In this document: positions 26,833 to 41,491 of the stretch, piece by piece
Layout of the letters: every line of letters begins with the position of its first letter
Position numbering within the stretch: position 1 is the stretch's first letter
Assembly: GCF_035594125.1 (NCBI RefSeq)
Contig: NC_087163.1
Span: forward strand, 11,194,001-11,258,000
Source of the DNA: Scylla paramamosain
Lineage: Eukaryota; Arthropoda; Malacostraca; Decapoda; Portunidae
DNA: 64,000 nt
Direction: 5' to 3'
Made by a program: the position numbers and the translations under genes
The notes under the pieces: generated by a model
What the model was told of the DNA's origin: nothing
The model's input: only the letters and a program-made list of their open reading frames with translations
Databases searched by the model: none

Positions 26833-29531
26833 GATGATTTTAAAATTTTTGAATGAAGGGTGTGTGTGTTATTAGGTGCTTGTAGTTTTGTGTGGAGGAA
26901 GAGAGTTGTCTTTAAAGGGCAGGCTGTGACTGCCCCCTTGTGTTGTGAGACACAAAGGGAAACGTTTAGTGAGGTCAGGGCTGGGTTTAATGATAAGTTC
27001 ACAGCACCCCCTGAACAGTGCTTTAGACCTCACTGGGAGTAATTATCGTATTTTGAGTGTTTTTAAGTTCGTTACGTACAAAAACACCAAAATTCATTCA
27101 AAGTTCCTTATCTTTGGAAAAGAAAAGACATTACGATAAACGTGTATTATGAGTATTTTTGAGCCTCTTTGGTATCAAAACGCTAAAACACATGAATAGT
27201 GTTGAAAACGCTAAAAGGCATGCGAAACACATTTTATGGAGATACAATATAACATTACCATAATCAAGTATTATGAGTGTTTTTGAACTTCTTACGTAGA
27301 AAAACGACAAAATGCCAGCAAATTACCCTATATAGGGAAACGAAAAACATTACGAGAAACATGCTTTATGAGTGTTTTTGATATTCATAGGTACCAAAGC
27401 GCGAAAACGCGTTATTACCACTTTATGTAGAGAAACAGAATATTTACAAAAAAAATTACATACAATTTGAAATCTCCAAAATGCATGGAAAACCCTTACT
27501 ATTGGGTAAACGACACCATATTTTAAGAAACGTATCTTTTGATTTTTTTTGTGTATGTTAGGCACCAAAACGTAAAAAAAAAGCATGTAAGGCACACTAT
27601 ATGGGAAAATAAAACAACTTTACAAGAAATTTACGTATTAAAACGCTAAAATGCATGCAAAACAACCTTTATGGAGAAACATAACATTACCAACAAAAAA
27701 AGTATTTTGGGTGTTTTTTTGACAGTTACGTGTAAAAACGCAAAAATAGATGCAAAGTATCCTACATAGGGAAACGAAAAGACATTACGAAAAACGTGCA
27801 TCATAAAGTGCTTTTGAGTTTTTTATGTACCAAGACTCGAAAACGCATAAATTGCACTCTCTATGGAGAAACAGAACAACTAACAAAAACGTGTATTTTC
27901 AGTTCTCTTCGCATACCAAAAACGTACCAAAACGCACAAATACATGCAAAACATCCTATATGGGTTAAGGAAAAGAAATTTCCTCTCCCTTAAAAAAGAA
28001 AAAAAAAACGTGTCATAAGTATTTATGAGCGTGTTAAGTACCGAAACGATAAAAAGCATGGAAAGCACCCTATATGGAAAAATAAAACTTTTCCAAAAAA
28101 AGTCTCTTTTCAGTATTTTTGTTTACGTTCTAAAACGCAAAAACGCATAAAAACACGCATTATGGAGAAGCGGGATAACATTACAAAAAACAATTTTTTT
28201 TTGTGTGTGTGTTTATGAGCTTGTTATGTAGAAATGTAGAACACCAAAATATGTAGTTATGTAGAACACCAAAATGCATGGAAAGTACCATATACGAGTA
28301 ATCGAAACGACATTACCAGAAACGTGTCTTTTTGAGAGTTTTTGAGCGTGTTAGGCATCAAATCGCTACAAGTAAAGATTTCACTCAATATGGGAGTCCA
28401 AAACAAGATTACGAAGAACGTGTCTTTTGAGTGTTTTTGAACATCTTACGTATCAAAACGCTTAAACGCATGGAAAACACCCTTGATGGAGAAACATAAC
28501 ATTACCAAAATCAAGTATTTTGAGAGTTTTTGAGGTTGTTACGTAGGAAAACCCGAAAAAGCATGCAATGTACCCTATATGGAAACGAAAGGACATTCCC
28601 AGCGTCATGTATTATGAGTGTTGTTGATCGTGTTAGGTACCAAAACCGCTAAAACGCATGAATGATACTCTATATATAGAAAATAACATTAACAAAAGCG
28701 TGTATTTTGAGTGTATTTGACATTGTTACGTATGTAAACGATAAAATACATGCAAAACAACCTGTACTGGATAAGGAAACGAGATTTCCTAAACGTGTCT
28801 CTTGAGTTTTTTTTTTAGCATGATATCCACCAACATGCTAACAAGCATAGAAAACACCATACATAGGAAAACACAACAATATTCCAAAAACGTCTCTTTT
28901 CAGTGTTTTTTTTATCTAGTCACGTACCAAAACGCTAAAACGCAAACAAAACATACTTTATGGAGAAACATAATTACATCACCATAAACAAGTATTTTGA
29001 GCGTTTTTTGAGCTTCTTACATAGAAAAACGACAAAATGCATATAAAATACCTTATATGGAAAAACGAAAACACATTACGAAAAACGTGCACTATGAGTA
29101 GTCTTTTGAGTTTTTTAGGTACCAAAACACTAAAATGCATGAATAGCATCATATATTAAGAAACAGAACATCACCAAAAACGTGAATTGTATTTCACATT
29201 GTTAGGTACCAAAACGCAAAAATGCATGCAAAGCACACTTTATGGGGTAAGGAAACGAGATTTCCAAAAAAAAAAGTGTTTTTTGAGTGTTTTTCAGTGT
29301 GTTAGACACCAAAACGCTAAAAAGGATGGAATTCAACGTATATGGGTATACAAAACAACCTTAAGAAAAACGTCTTTTGAATGCTTTTGAAGGCTTCTTA
29401 CGTACGAAAAAAATAAAAAGTCATGGAAAATATCCTATATGGGAAACAAGAGGACATTACGAGAAACTTGTTTACGGAGTGTTTTCTTAAATACCAAAAT
29501 GAGAAAACACATTAATCAATTAATTAATTAG

Positions 29532-29750
<219 letters not shown>

Positions 29751-31468
29751 TTATGAGTGTTTTTTGAGCTTGTTAGGTACCAAAATGCTAAAACCCATAA
29801 ATAGCGCTCTACAAGGAGAAAGAGAATAACATATACCAAAAGCATATTCTTGATTGTTTTTCACATTATTATGTACTAAAACGCCAAGATGCATTGAAAA
29901 CACTATATGGGAAAAACAAACGACTTATCCAGAAACGTGTCATTTGAGTATTTATGTGCGTGTTATGCACCAAAACATTAAAAAGCATGGAAATATGGAA
30001 ATACAAAACAACATTACGGAAAACGTGTCTTTTGAATGTTTTTGAGCTATTTACGTACCAAAACGGTAAAATGTAGGCAAAACACCCTTTAAGGAAAACA
30101 ATAAAACAAAACCAAAAACATGTATTTAGTGTTTTTTGAGCTTCTTACGTAGAAAATGCATGAAAAGTAACCTATATTTGGGAAAGGAAAAAATATTACT
30201 ATAAACTTGTATTATGAATGGTTTTGAGCCTCATAGGTATCAAATATCTAAAACACATGCATATCACTATATATGCAGAAACAGATGAACATTACAGAAA
30301 AACGAGTATTTTTAATGTTTAATGTAATGTTTAATGTTTAATGTACAAAAAACGCAAAAATGCATGCAAAGCATTAGTATATGGGGAAAAAACGATATTA
30401 CTAGCAACGTGTCTTTAAGTGTTTTTGAGTGTGTTATTCACCAAATTCCTAAAAAGCATAGAATTCGTACAACAGTACGAAAACGTGTTTTGTGTTTTTT
30501 TTTTTTTTATTTCTTACGTACCGAAACGCTAAAAACGCATGCGAAACACTCTTTATGGAGGAACAGAATAAAATTACCAAGAAAAAAAAAAAAGTAATTT
30601 GAGCGTTTTTGACCTTGTTACGTACAAAAAACGCCAAATTGCATGAAAAGTGCTTAATCTTGAGAAAAGAAAAAAAAAAATTACGACTCGAGAAACGTGT
30701 ATAATGAGTGTCTTTGAGCTCTTTAGGTACTAAAACACGAAAAAAAAAAAACGTAAATAACAATCTATACGAAGACAGATTACCAAAAATGTGTAATTCC
30801 CCTATATGGGAAAATAAAACTACATTCAATGAAATGTATCTTTTGCGTGTTTTCGAGCATGTTATGCACCAAAACGCTAAAAGAATGGAAAGTACCCTCT
30901 ATGGAAATATAAAACAATATTACCAAAAACCTTTCTTTTCAGGCTTTTTCAGCTTTTTACTTACCAAAACGATAAAACGCATAAAAAAAAAACATCCCTT
31001 TATCAATAAACTGAATGACATTACCTACCAAAAATAAGTATTTTGAGTATTTTTGAGCTTATTACGTACAAAAAACGCAAAAATGAATGCAAAGTACCAT
31101 ATACGATGAAACAAAAACATATTACGATAAATGTGTAATATGGATCATATTGAGCTTCAGAGGTACCAAAGCGCTAAATTATATGAACAGAACAACATTA
31201 CCAAAAACGTCTATTTTGAGTGTATTTAGATACGAAAACGCCAAAATTCATGCAAACCAAGATATATATATGGAAAGGAAACGAGATTTCCAGAAACTTG
31301 TTTTTTGATTGTTTATTAGCGCGCTATGCACCAAAACGCTAAAAAGCATAAAAAAGCACTTTATATGGGAAAACAAAACATTAAAAAAAAAAAAAATGTT
31401 TTTGACCTACTTAGCATCAAAGAGCTGAAAGGCATGGAAAACACTTTTTATGGAAAAACAGAAAAAAC

Positions 31469-31742
<274 letters not shown>

Positions 31743-32602
31743 GGATTATTATTATGGATAACATTACCACAAATAAGTATTTGAGTGCTTTGAGGTTTTT
31801 ACGTACAAAAACGCCAAAAAACATAGAAAGTACCATATATTTGGAAAAGAAAGAACATTACGAGAAACGTGTATTAAGAGTGTTTTGAGCTTCTTAGGTA
31901 CTAAAACTTTAAATCGCATGAATAGTACTCTATATAAAGAAACAAAACAAAATTACCATAAACGTGTATTTTGATTGTATTTCACAATGTTACGTACCAA
32001 AATGACAAAATGCACGCAAATCACTGTATATGAAGAAAGGAAACGAGACTTCTAGAAACGTATCTTTTGAGAATTTATGAGCGTGCTAAGCACAAAAACG
32101 CTAAAAAGCATGGAAAGCACCTAATAAGGGAAAACAAAACAACATTACGATAAACGTTTCTCTTGAGCGGTTTTGCTGTGCTGCCTTACCAAAACGATAA
32201 AACGAAGGCAAAACTCACTTTATGGAGAAAGATAATAGCATTACCAAAAAGAAGTATTTTCAGTGCTTTTGTGCTTCCTATGCATAAAAATGTCAAAAGG
32301 CACCAAAATACCCGATATGGGAAAACTAAAAAACATTTCGAGAAACGTGCATTATGGTTGTTTTTGAGCTTATTAGGTACCAAACTGTTAAAAGCCATGA
32401 ATGGTACTCTATACTGAGAAACAGAACAACATTACCAAAATCGTGTACTTTGAATGTATTACTCATTGCTAGATAGCAAAACACCAAAATGCAAGTAAAG
32501 CACCATACATGGGGAAAGAAGACGAGATTTCTTGAAACGTGTCTTTTTTAGTGTTTATGAGCGTGCCACTCACCAATACAATAAAAAAAAAAATCCTATA
32601 TG

Positions 32603-32903
<301 letters not shown>

Positions 32904-35900
32904 CCAAAAATGCCTTTCTTCAGAATTTTTGAGGTACTTACGTTCCAAAACGCTCACACACATGATGATACACTTCATGGAGAAACAGTATTTTTTTTTT
33001 CCAAAAAACTTGTATTTTAATATTTTGAGCTTCTTACGTAAAAAAAAAAAGGCAAAATGCAAAGTATGGTGAAACAAAAAAAAAAAAAAAAGTATTACGA
33101 GAAACATATTTTATGACAGTTTTTGAGCTTATTAGCTCCCAAAATACAAAAAACAAAAAGCATCAGTACCACTTAATATCGAGGGATTAGGATATTACCA
33201 AAAACGTGTATTTTGAGTGTTTTTCACATTATTAGGTACCAAAACGCCAAAATGCATACAAAGCTCCATATATGGGGAAACGGAACGACATTAACAGAAA
33301 AGTTTCTTTTCAGTGTTTTCAGCGTGGTAGGCACCAAAAAGCTAAAAAGAATGAAAACCATATTATATATGTATACAAAACAACATTCCGAAAAGAAATA
33401 TGTCTTTTTTAGAGTTTTTGAACTTATTACGTACCAAAACACAAAGGCGCATGCAAAACACTCTTTATGAAGAGACTAAATAACATAAAAAAAAAAAAAA
33501 TCATGTATTTCAGTGTTTTGAGCATGTTACGTACAAAAACGCCAAAATGCATGGAAAGTACCTTATAGGGGTAAATAGAAAGACATTATGAGAAACGTGT
33601 ATTATAAGTGTTTTTGAGCTCCTTAGATACCGGAACGCTAAAACGTATGAATATCACTCTATATTGAGAAAAAGAACAATATTACCAAACACGTGTATTT
33701 TGAGTGTATTTTACATTATTAGGTGCCATAACGGTAAAATTCATGCAAAGCGCCCTTTACAGGAAAAGAAACCGACATTTCCAGAAACGTGTCCTTGGAA
33801 TATTTTTGAGCCTGTTACCCACCAAAACGCTAAAAAACATAGAAAAAGAAAACTATATTACCCGTAGGGTAAACCCTTTTATGGAGAAACACAATAACAT
33901 TACGAAAAAAAAAAAAAAACAAGTATTTTGAGTGATTTTGAGCTTCTTACCTACAAAAACGTCAAAATGACTAAGGAAACGAAAACATATTACCGAGCAA
34001 CGTGTCGTATGAGTGTTTTTGAGCTTGTTAGGTAGTAAGACTCGAAAACGCATGAATAGCACTCTATTTGGAGAAAAGAAGAACATTACCAAAAACGTGT
34101 ATTTTGAGAGTGTTTTCACATTTATAGGTACAAAAAATGCAAAAATGTTTTCAGATTAACCTATATGGGGTAAAGAAACGAGATTCCCCCCAAAAAACGT
34201 ATCTTTTTGAGAGTTTATAAACGTCTTAGGCACCAAAATGCTAAATAGCATGGAAAGCATCCTATATGGGAAAACAAAAACAACATCACTTAGAACTCTT
34301 TTCATTTTGTTTGAGCTACTTACGTACAAAAACGCAAAACACGCATACAAAAACACGCTTTATGGAGAAACAGAATAACATTACCAAGAATAAGTATATT
34401 AAGTTTTTTGAGCTTGTTACGTAGAAAACGCCAAAATGCATGGAAAATACCGTTTATGGAGAAACGAAAGGACATTACGAGAGACGTGCATTTTATGAGA
34501 GTTTTTGAGCTTCTTAGGAACCAAAATGCTAAAACGCTTGAAGAGTACTCTATATGGAGAAAAAGAACAACATTGCCGAAAAAAAAAAAAAAGGTATTTT
34601 GTGTTTATTTTACATTATTGGGCACCAAAACGCCAAAAAATACATTACATTTCCAGGAACATGTCCTTTGAGTGTTTATGAGTATGCTCATCGTAAAAAC
34701 GCTAAAATGCATGGAAAGCACCTATATGGTAAAACAAAACAACATTAACAAAACATTTATTTTTAGTGTCTTGAGCTACTTGCGTAACTAAACTGTCAAA
34801 CGCTTACAAAACACTGTATGGAAAACCCAAAAACAAATATTCCGAGTGTTTTTGAGCTTGTTACGTAAAATAATTAGAGAATGCATGCAAAGTACCCTAT
34901 ATGCCGAAACGAAAGGAAATTACTAGAGACGTGTATTATGAGTGTTTTTGAACACTAAAACGCATGAATAGAACTCTACATGGAGAAACAGAAAAAAAAA
35001 AAAACATTACAAAAAACGAGTATTTTGAAGGTGTTTCATGTTGTTAGGTGGGATAACACAAAAATGCATGGAAAATCCCCTATATGGGGAAAGGAAACGT
35101 ATCTTTTGGGTTATTATGAACATGTTAGACACCAAAAAGCTAAAAAAGAACGGAAAAAACCCTATATGGAAAAATAAAATAACATACCAAAAACGTCTCT
35201 TTTCTGTATTTTCAGCCGCTTATGTAATAAAACGCTAAAACGCATGCAAAATACCCTTTATGGAAAAAGAGAATAACATTACCAAAAACAAATATTTTGA
35301 GTGTTTTTGAGCTTATTACGTATAAAAACGCAAAAAGTCATGCAAACTACTCAATATGGGAAAAGGGAAAGACATTAGGACAAACGTGTGTTATGAGTGT
35401 CCATGACTTTGTTAGGTACCAAAATGCTAAAAATGCATGAATAGCACTTTATATGGAAGAAGAGAACAACATTATAAAAAATGTGCATTTTGAAAGTATT
35501 TAACATTGATAGGTCCAAAAATGCCAAAATATATGGAAAGCACCCAATATGGAGAAGGGAAACGACTTTTTAGTGTTTTATGAACATGCTATGCATCAAA
35601 ACGATAAAAAAAAGCATGAAAACCACTCTATATAGGAAAACAAAACAATATTTCTAAAAACGTCACTTTTCAGTGTTTTTAGACTACCTACCTACCAGAC
35701 CTTTAAAACGTATGCAAAAAAAAAAAAAAAAAAACGTTAATGGAGAAACAGTATAACTTTACCAAATACGTGTATTTTCTTTTTACTTGTTACGTAGAAA
35801 GTGTCAAAAGATCTCTTTACCGGGAAAGAAAAAAAGACTACGAGAAACGTCTATTGTGAGAATTTTCAACTTGTTAGGTACCAAAAAGCTAAAACAGATG

Positions 35901-38900
35901 AAAATAATTATATAACGAAAAACATAACGACATTACCTAAAGCGTGTATTTTGAGCGGTTTTTTTTTAATTATTATTATTAGGTACCAAAACGCCTAAAT
36001 GCATGCAAAGAAAGCCCCAATTTGGGAAAACGGAACGACATTACGGAAATTTTTTTTTTTTTTTTTAGCTTGGTAGGGACTAAAGAGATATAAAGCATGG
36101 ATTTCACCCTATATGGGAATACAAAACAACATTTCGAAAAACGTATCTTCTCTGTGTTTTTGAATTTCCTACGAACCAAAACGATAAAACGCATGGAAAA
36201 AAATTCATGCAGAAATAGAATAACATTATCAAAAACATTATCAATATTTAGGACGTTTTTGAGCTTATTATTTACAAAAAAAAAAAAAAAAAATGGAAAG
36301 TACCTTGTATAGTTAAACGAAAAAAAAAAAAAAAAAACATTACAAGATACATATATTATGAAAGTTTTTGAACTTAGGTACCAAAACGATAAAACTTATG
36401 AATGGCACTGTAGATGGAGAAATATAATTAAATGTGTATTTTCAGTGTATTTCGCACTGTCTGGAGCCAAAACGCCAAAATGCATGCAAATTATCCTATA
36501 TGAGCAAACTAAATTACATTACCGGAAACGTGTCTTTTAAGTGTTTTTGAGCGTATTAGGAACCAAATCGCTAAAAACATGAAAGTCATTCTATATGGGA
36601 ACACAAAACAACATTACTAAAAAGTGTCCTTTGAGTGTTTTTGAACTTCTTAGCTAACAAAACGCTAAAACGCATGCAAAACCAAACTTTATGGAAAATT
36701 AGAATAATATTACCAAAAATAAGTACGAGTATATTGTGCTTTTGATTCCTTACGTAGAAAAACGTCAAAAATGTATGTAAAGTACCCTATACGAAAAGAC
36801 ATCACGAGAAACGTGTATTATGGATGTGTTTGAGCCTTTTAGGTACCAAAACGGGAAATCGCGTTAATGCCGCTCTATATGGAGAAACAGAACAATATTA
36901 CCAAAAACGTGCAATTCGAGTGTTTTTTATATTGTTAGCTACCAAACCGCCACAATGCATGGAAAGCCATGGAAACGAAACGTCATTACAAGAAGCGTAT
37001 CTTTTAAGTGTTTTCTGCATGTTAGGCACAAAATCGGTAAAAAGCATGGAAAGTACCCTATATGTAAATAGAAATCATTACCAAAAACATGTCTTTTAAG
37101 GGTTTTTTTTTTTTTCAGCTTCTTACGTACATAAACCCTAAAACGCATCCAAAACATCTTTTATGTACAAACAAAATAACATGAAAAAAAAAAAAATAGT
37201 ATTTTGAGTATTTTTGAGCTTCTTACGTACAAAAACGTCAAAATGCATACAAAATGCCTTACATGGGTAAACAAGTTCATTACTAGAAACATGTATAAAG
37301 AATATTTCTGATTTTTTTAGGTATAAAAACCCTAATACGTATGAATAACACTATATGGAGAAAAAAAAAAATCACCAAAAAGCGTGTATTTTCATTGTAT
37401 TTCACACTGTTAGATGTCACTGCCCCGAAATTAATGCAAAGCACCCTATACGTGGAAAGAAAAAGACATTTCTATGAACGTGTCTTTTGACTGTTTACCA
37501 GAGTGTTAGGTACCAAAACACTAAAAACCATGGAAAGCACCCTATATGGAATAAGGAAACAACGTTACAAAAAAAGTTGTCTTTTGAGTTGTTGTTTTTT
37601 TAGCTGCTTAAGTACCAAAAAGCTAACATGCATACAAAACATACTTTAAGGAGAAACAAAATAACATTAACAAAAACATGTATTTTGAGTGGTTTTGTGC
37701 TTGTTACGTACGAAAACGCAAATATGCAGGCAAACTACCCCTCATGTGAAAAGGAAAGGAACGTGTATTGTTAGTGATCTTGACTTTCTTATGTACCAAA
37801 ACGCTAATATGCATGAATAGCACTCCATATGCAGAGACAGAATAGCATTGCCAAAAATGTGTATTTTCAATGTATTTCACAGTTAGGTGCCATAATGTCA
37901 AAATGCATGTAAAGCACCCTATATGGGGAAAGAAAACGACGTTTCCAGAAAAGTGTATATAGAATATTTATGCGTATTTGGCACCAAAACACTAAAAAGT
38001 ATCTAAAGTACCCAATAAAAAAAATAAATAAATAAAATAAAAAAATCCAAAAACGTGTCTTTGGAGTATTTTAGAGCAATTTACGCACATAAACGCAAAA
38101 ATGGATGCAAAACATCTGTTATTGAAAAAACAGAATAACATTACCAAAAACAAGCATGTTGTGTGGTTTTGAGCTTGTTACATAGAAAAACATCCCTATA
38201 TGAGGAAATGAAAAAAAAAAAAACATTACGAGTGACGTGTATTTTGAGTGTTTTTGAGATTTTTAGGTACCAAAACGCTAAAACGGATGAACAGCATTTT
38301 ACATGGAGGAACTGAATATTACCAAAAACGTATAATTTGAGAGCATTTTGACGTTATTACGTACTAAAACGCCAAAATGCATGCAAAGCAAAGTATATGA
38401 ACAAAAGAATCGACATATCCAGATACGTATCTTTTGAGAGTATATGAGCGTGTTAGGCACCAAAACGCTAAAAAAAAAAAAAAAAAAACGTGCAAATTAA
38501 TCTATATGTGAATACAAAACAATATTACGAAAAACGTGTTTCATGAGTGATTTTAAGCTTACAAAAACACCAAAATGCATGCAAATTACCCTATATTTTG
38601 ACACGAAAGTACATTACGAAGGACGTGAATTATGAGTGTTTTTGAGCTTCTTAGGTGCCAAAACACTAACTAAAATACATGACAAGCATTCTATATGGAA
38701 ATAAAGAGAACATTAGCAATAACGTGAATTTTTAGTTTATTTCACATTATTAGGCGCCATAATGCCAATATGCATGCAATGCATCATATATGAGGAAAGG
38801 AAATTATATTTCCAGAAATATATCTCTTGAATGTTTATGAGCATGTTAGGCACCAAACCCTAAAAAGCATGGAAAGCACCCTATATGAAAAAGTAAACAA

Positions 38901-41236
38901 CTTACAAAAAAAACGTGTCTTTTGAATGATTTTGAAGTACTTACCTACGTTACGTAGAAAAACGCCAAAGTTGAGAAAGGAATACATTACGAGAAATATT
39001 TGTTAAGAAAGTTTTTAAGCTTCTTAGGTACCAAAATACTAAAACGCTTAAATAGCACTATATTGTGAAACAGAACAACATTACCAAACCGTGTATTTTG
39101 TTTTTCACATTATTAGGTACCAGAACGCCAAAATGCATGCAAAGCACCCAACGAAACGACATTACCAAAAACTTGCCTTTGAATATTTTCGAGCGTGGTT
39201 GGCACGAAAGTACTTAAAAAAAAAAAAAAGAAATAACCCTATATGGGAATACAGAACATTACAAAAAACATGTCCTTTAAGTGTTTTCAACATAACTACG
39301 TATCAAATCGCTAAAAGTCATGCAAAACACTCTTTATGGAAAAACAGAATAACATTACCAAAAACAAGTATTTTGAGTCTTTTTTAGGCGTGTTAAGTTG
39401 AAGAACGCCAAAATCCATGCAAAGTACCCTATATGGGAAAACGACAAGATACTACGAGAAACATGTAATATAAGTTTTTTGAACGTCCTAGCTACCAAAA
39501 CGCTAAAACGCATGAGTAGTACTCTATATTAAGAGAAAGAACAACATTACAAAAAAAAGTATTTTACATTTTTATGTGTCATAACGCACGCAAAGCTTCC
39601 TATAAGGAGAGAATAAAAAAAAAAGAAAAAAAGACATTTCCAGAAACGTGTCTTTTAGTGTTTATAAGAGTTTTTGACAGCAAAACGCTCAAAAGCATCG
39701 AAGACACACTATATGGGAAAAGAAAGCAGCATTACCAAAAACGAGTATTTTAAGAGAGTTATTTACCTGTGAAAACGTTAAAACGCACATAAAATATAAT
39801 TCATGGAGAAACAGTATAACTTGATCAAAAATTAGTATTTTGAGTGTTTTGAGCATGTTACGGAGAAAAAATGCCAAAATGCATGTAAAATACTCTATAT
39901 GGGGAAATGACATTACGAGAAACGTGTATTTTGAGTGTTTTTCTTTTTTTTTTGTCACGTTAAAAGGTAGCAAAACGCAAAAATGCATGCAAAGCACCTT
40001 GTATGGGGTAAGGAAACGAGATTTAAAACAAACATTTATTTTTAGTGTTAATAAGCGTGTTAGGCATCATAAACGCTGAAAAAAAAAAAAAACTTGGAAA
40101 GTACCCAGGATGGGAAAACAAAACAACATTTCCAAAAACGTCTCTTAAGTGTTTTTGAACTACTTATGTAAAAAAAAAAAAAACGGAATAATGCATGCGA
40201 AACATCCTTCTATAGAGTAACAGCATAGCATGATAAAAAAAACAAGTATTTTGAATGAATTTAAGCTTGCTACATAGGAAAACACCAAAATGATTGGAAA
40301 GTACACTATATGGAGAAACGAAAAACATGACGAGAAATGTTTATTATGAGTGTTTTTGAGCTTCTGAGGTACCAAAACACGAAAATGCATGAATAAGGTT
40401 TTATATGGGAAAAAGAACGCTACCAAAACAGTGTAAATTGAGTGTTTTTCACCAAAACACATGGAAAGCTCTTTATATGGAGAAACGACATAACATTAAA
40501 AAAAAAAACGTATCTCGAGTGTTTTTGTGCTTGTTAGGCACCAAAAGAATAATAAAAAAAAAAGAATGGAAAGCGCCCTATATGGAAATAGAGAACATTA
40601 CCAAAAAAACGCGTCTATTAAGGTTTTTTTAGCTTCTTACGTATTAAAACGATAAAACACATGCAAAATAACCTTTATGGATAAACGGAATAACATTAGC
40701 AAAAATAAGTATTTTCAGAGTTTTTAACTTGTTACGTACAAAAGCGCCAAAATGCATGTAAAATACCTTATATGGAGAAAGGAAAGGACATCACGTGAGA
40801 CGTGTATTATGAGTGTTTTTGACCATCTTAGGTACAAAAACGCTAAAACGCATGGACAGCACTCTATATAAAGAAGCAACAAAATTACCAAAAAATAGGT
40901 ATTTTGAGAGTATTTCACATTATTAGGCACTCCAAAACCAGAACACTAAATTGCATGCAAAGCATGGTATATGGGGAATAAAACGACATATCCAGAAACG
41001 TGTCTTTTGAGCGTTTATGAGCATGCACCAAAATGCAAAAATGTAAGGTAAGTACCCAATATGGGAAAACAAAACAACATTACCAAAAACGTCTATTTTC
41101 AGTGTTTTGAACTACTTAAGTAACAAAACTGTAAAACGTATGCAAAACACTCTGTATAGGAAAGAGAAAAACTACCGCTTGTTATGTACAAAAACGCCAC
41201 AATGTATGCAAAGTATCCTATATTCGGAAACGAAAA

Positions 41237-41491
41237 ATTATTACGAGAAACGTGTATATTGAGTGATTTTGAACATCTTAGGTATCAAGACATTAAAACG
41301 CATGAAGAGCACTCTACATGGTGAAACAAAACAACATTACCAAAAACGAGTATTTTGAGTGTATTATTACGAGAAACGTGTATTATGAGTGATTTTGAAC
41401 ATCTTAGGTACCAAGACATTGAAACGCATGAAGAGCACTCTACATGGTGAAACAAAACAATATTACCAAAAACGAGTATTTTGAGTGTATT
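41237..41491 (+). repeat. Recent 126-bp tandem duplication inside the satellite
   Basis: 41237-41365 is repeated at 41363-41491 with an offset of 126 bp and only about five or six differences. Each copy runs from ATTATTACGAGAAACGTG through CATCTTAGGTA(T/C)CAAGACATT to GAGTGTATT. Neighbouring monomers are far more diverged, so this is much younger than the array. Confidence 0.9.
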
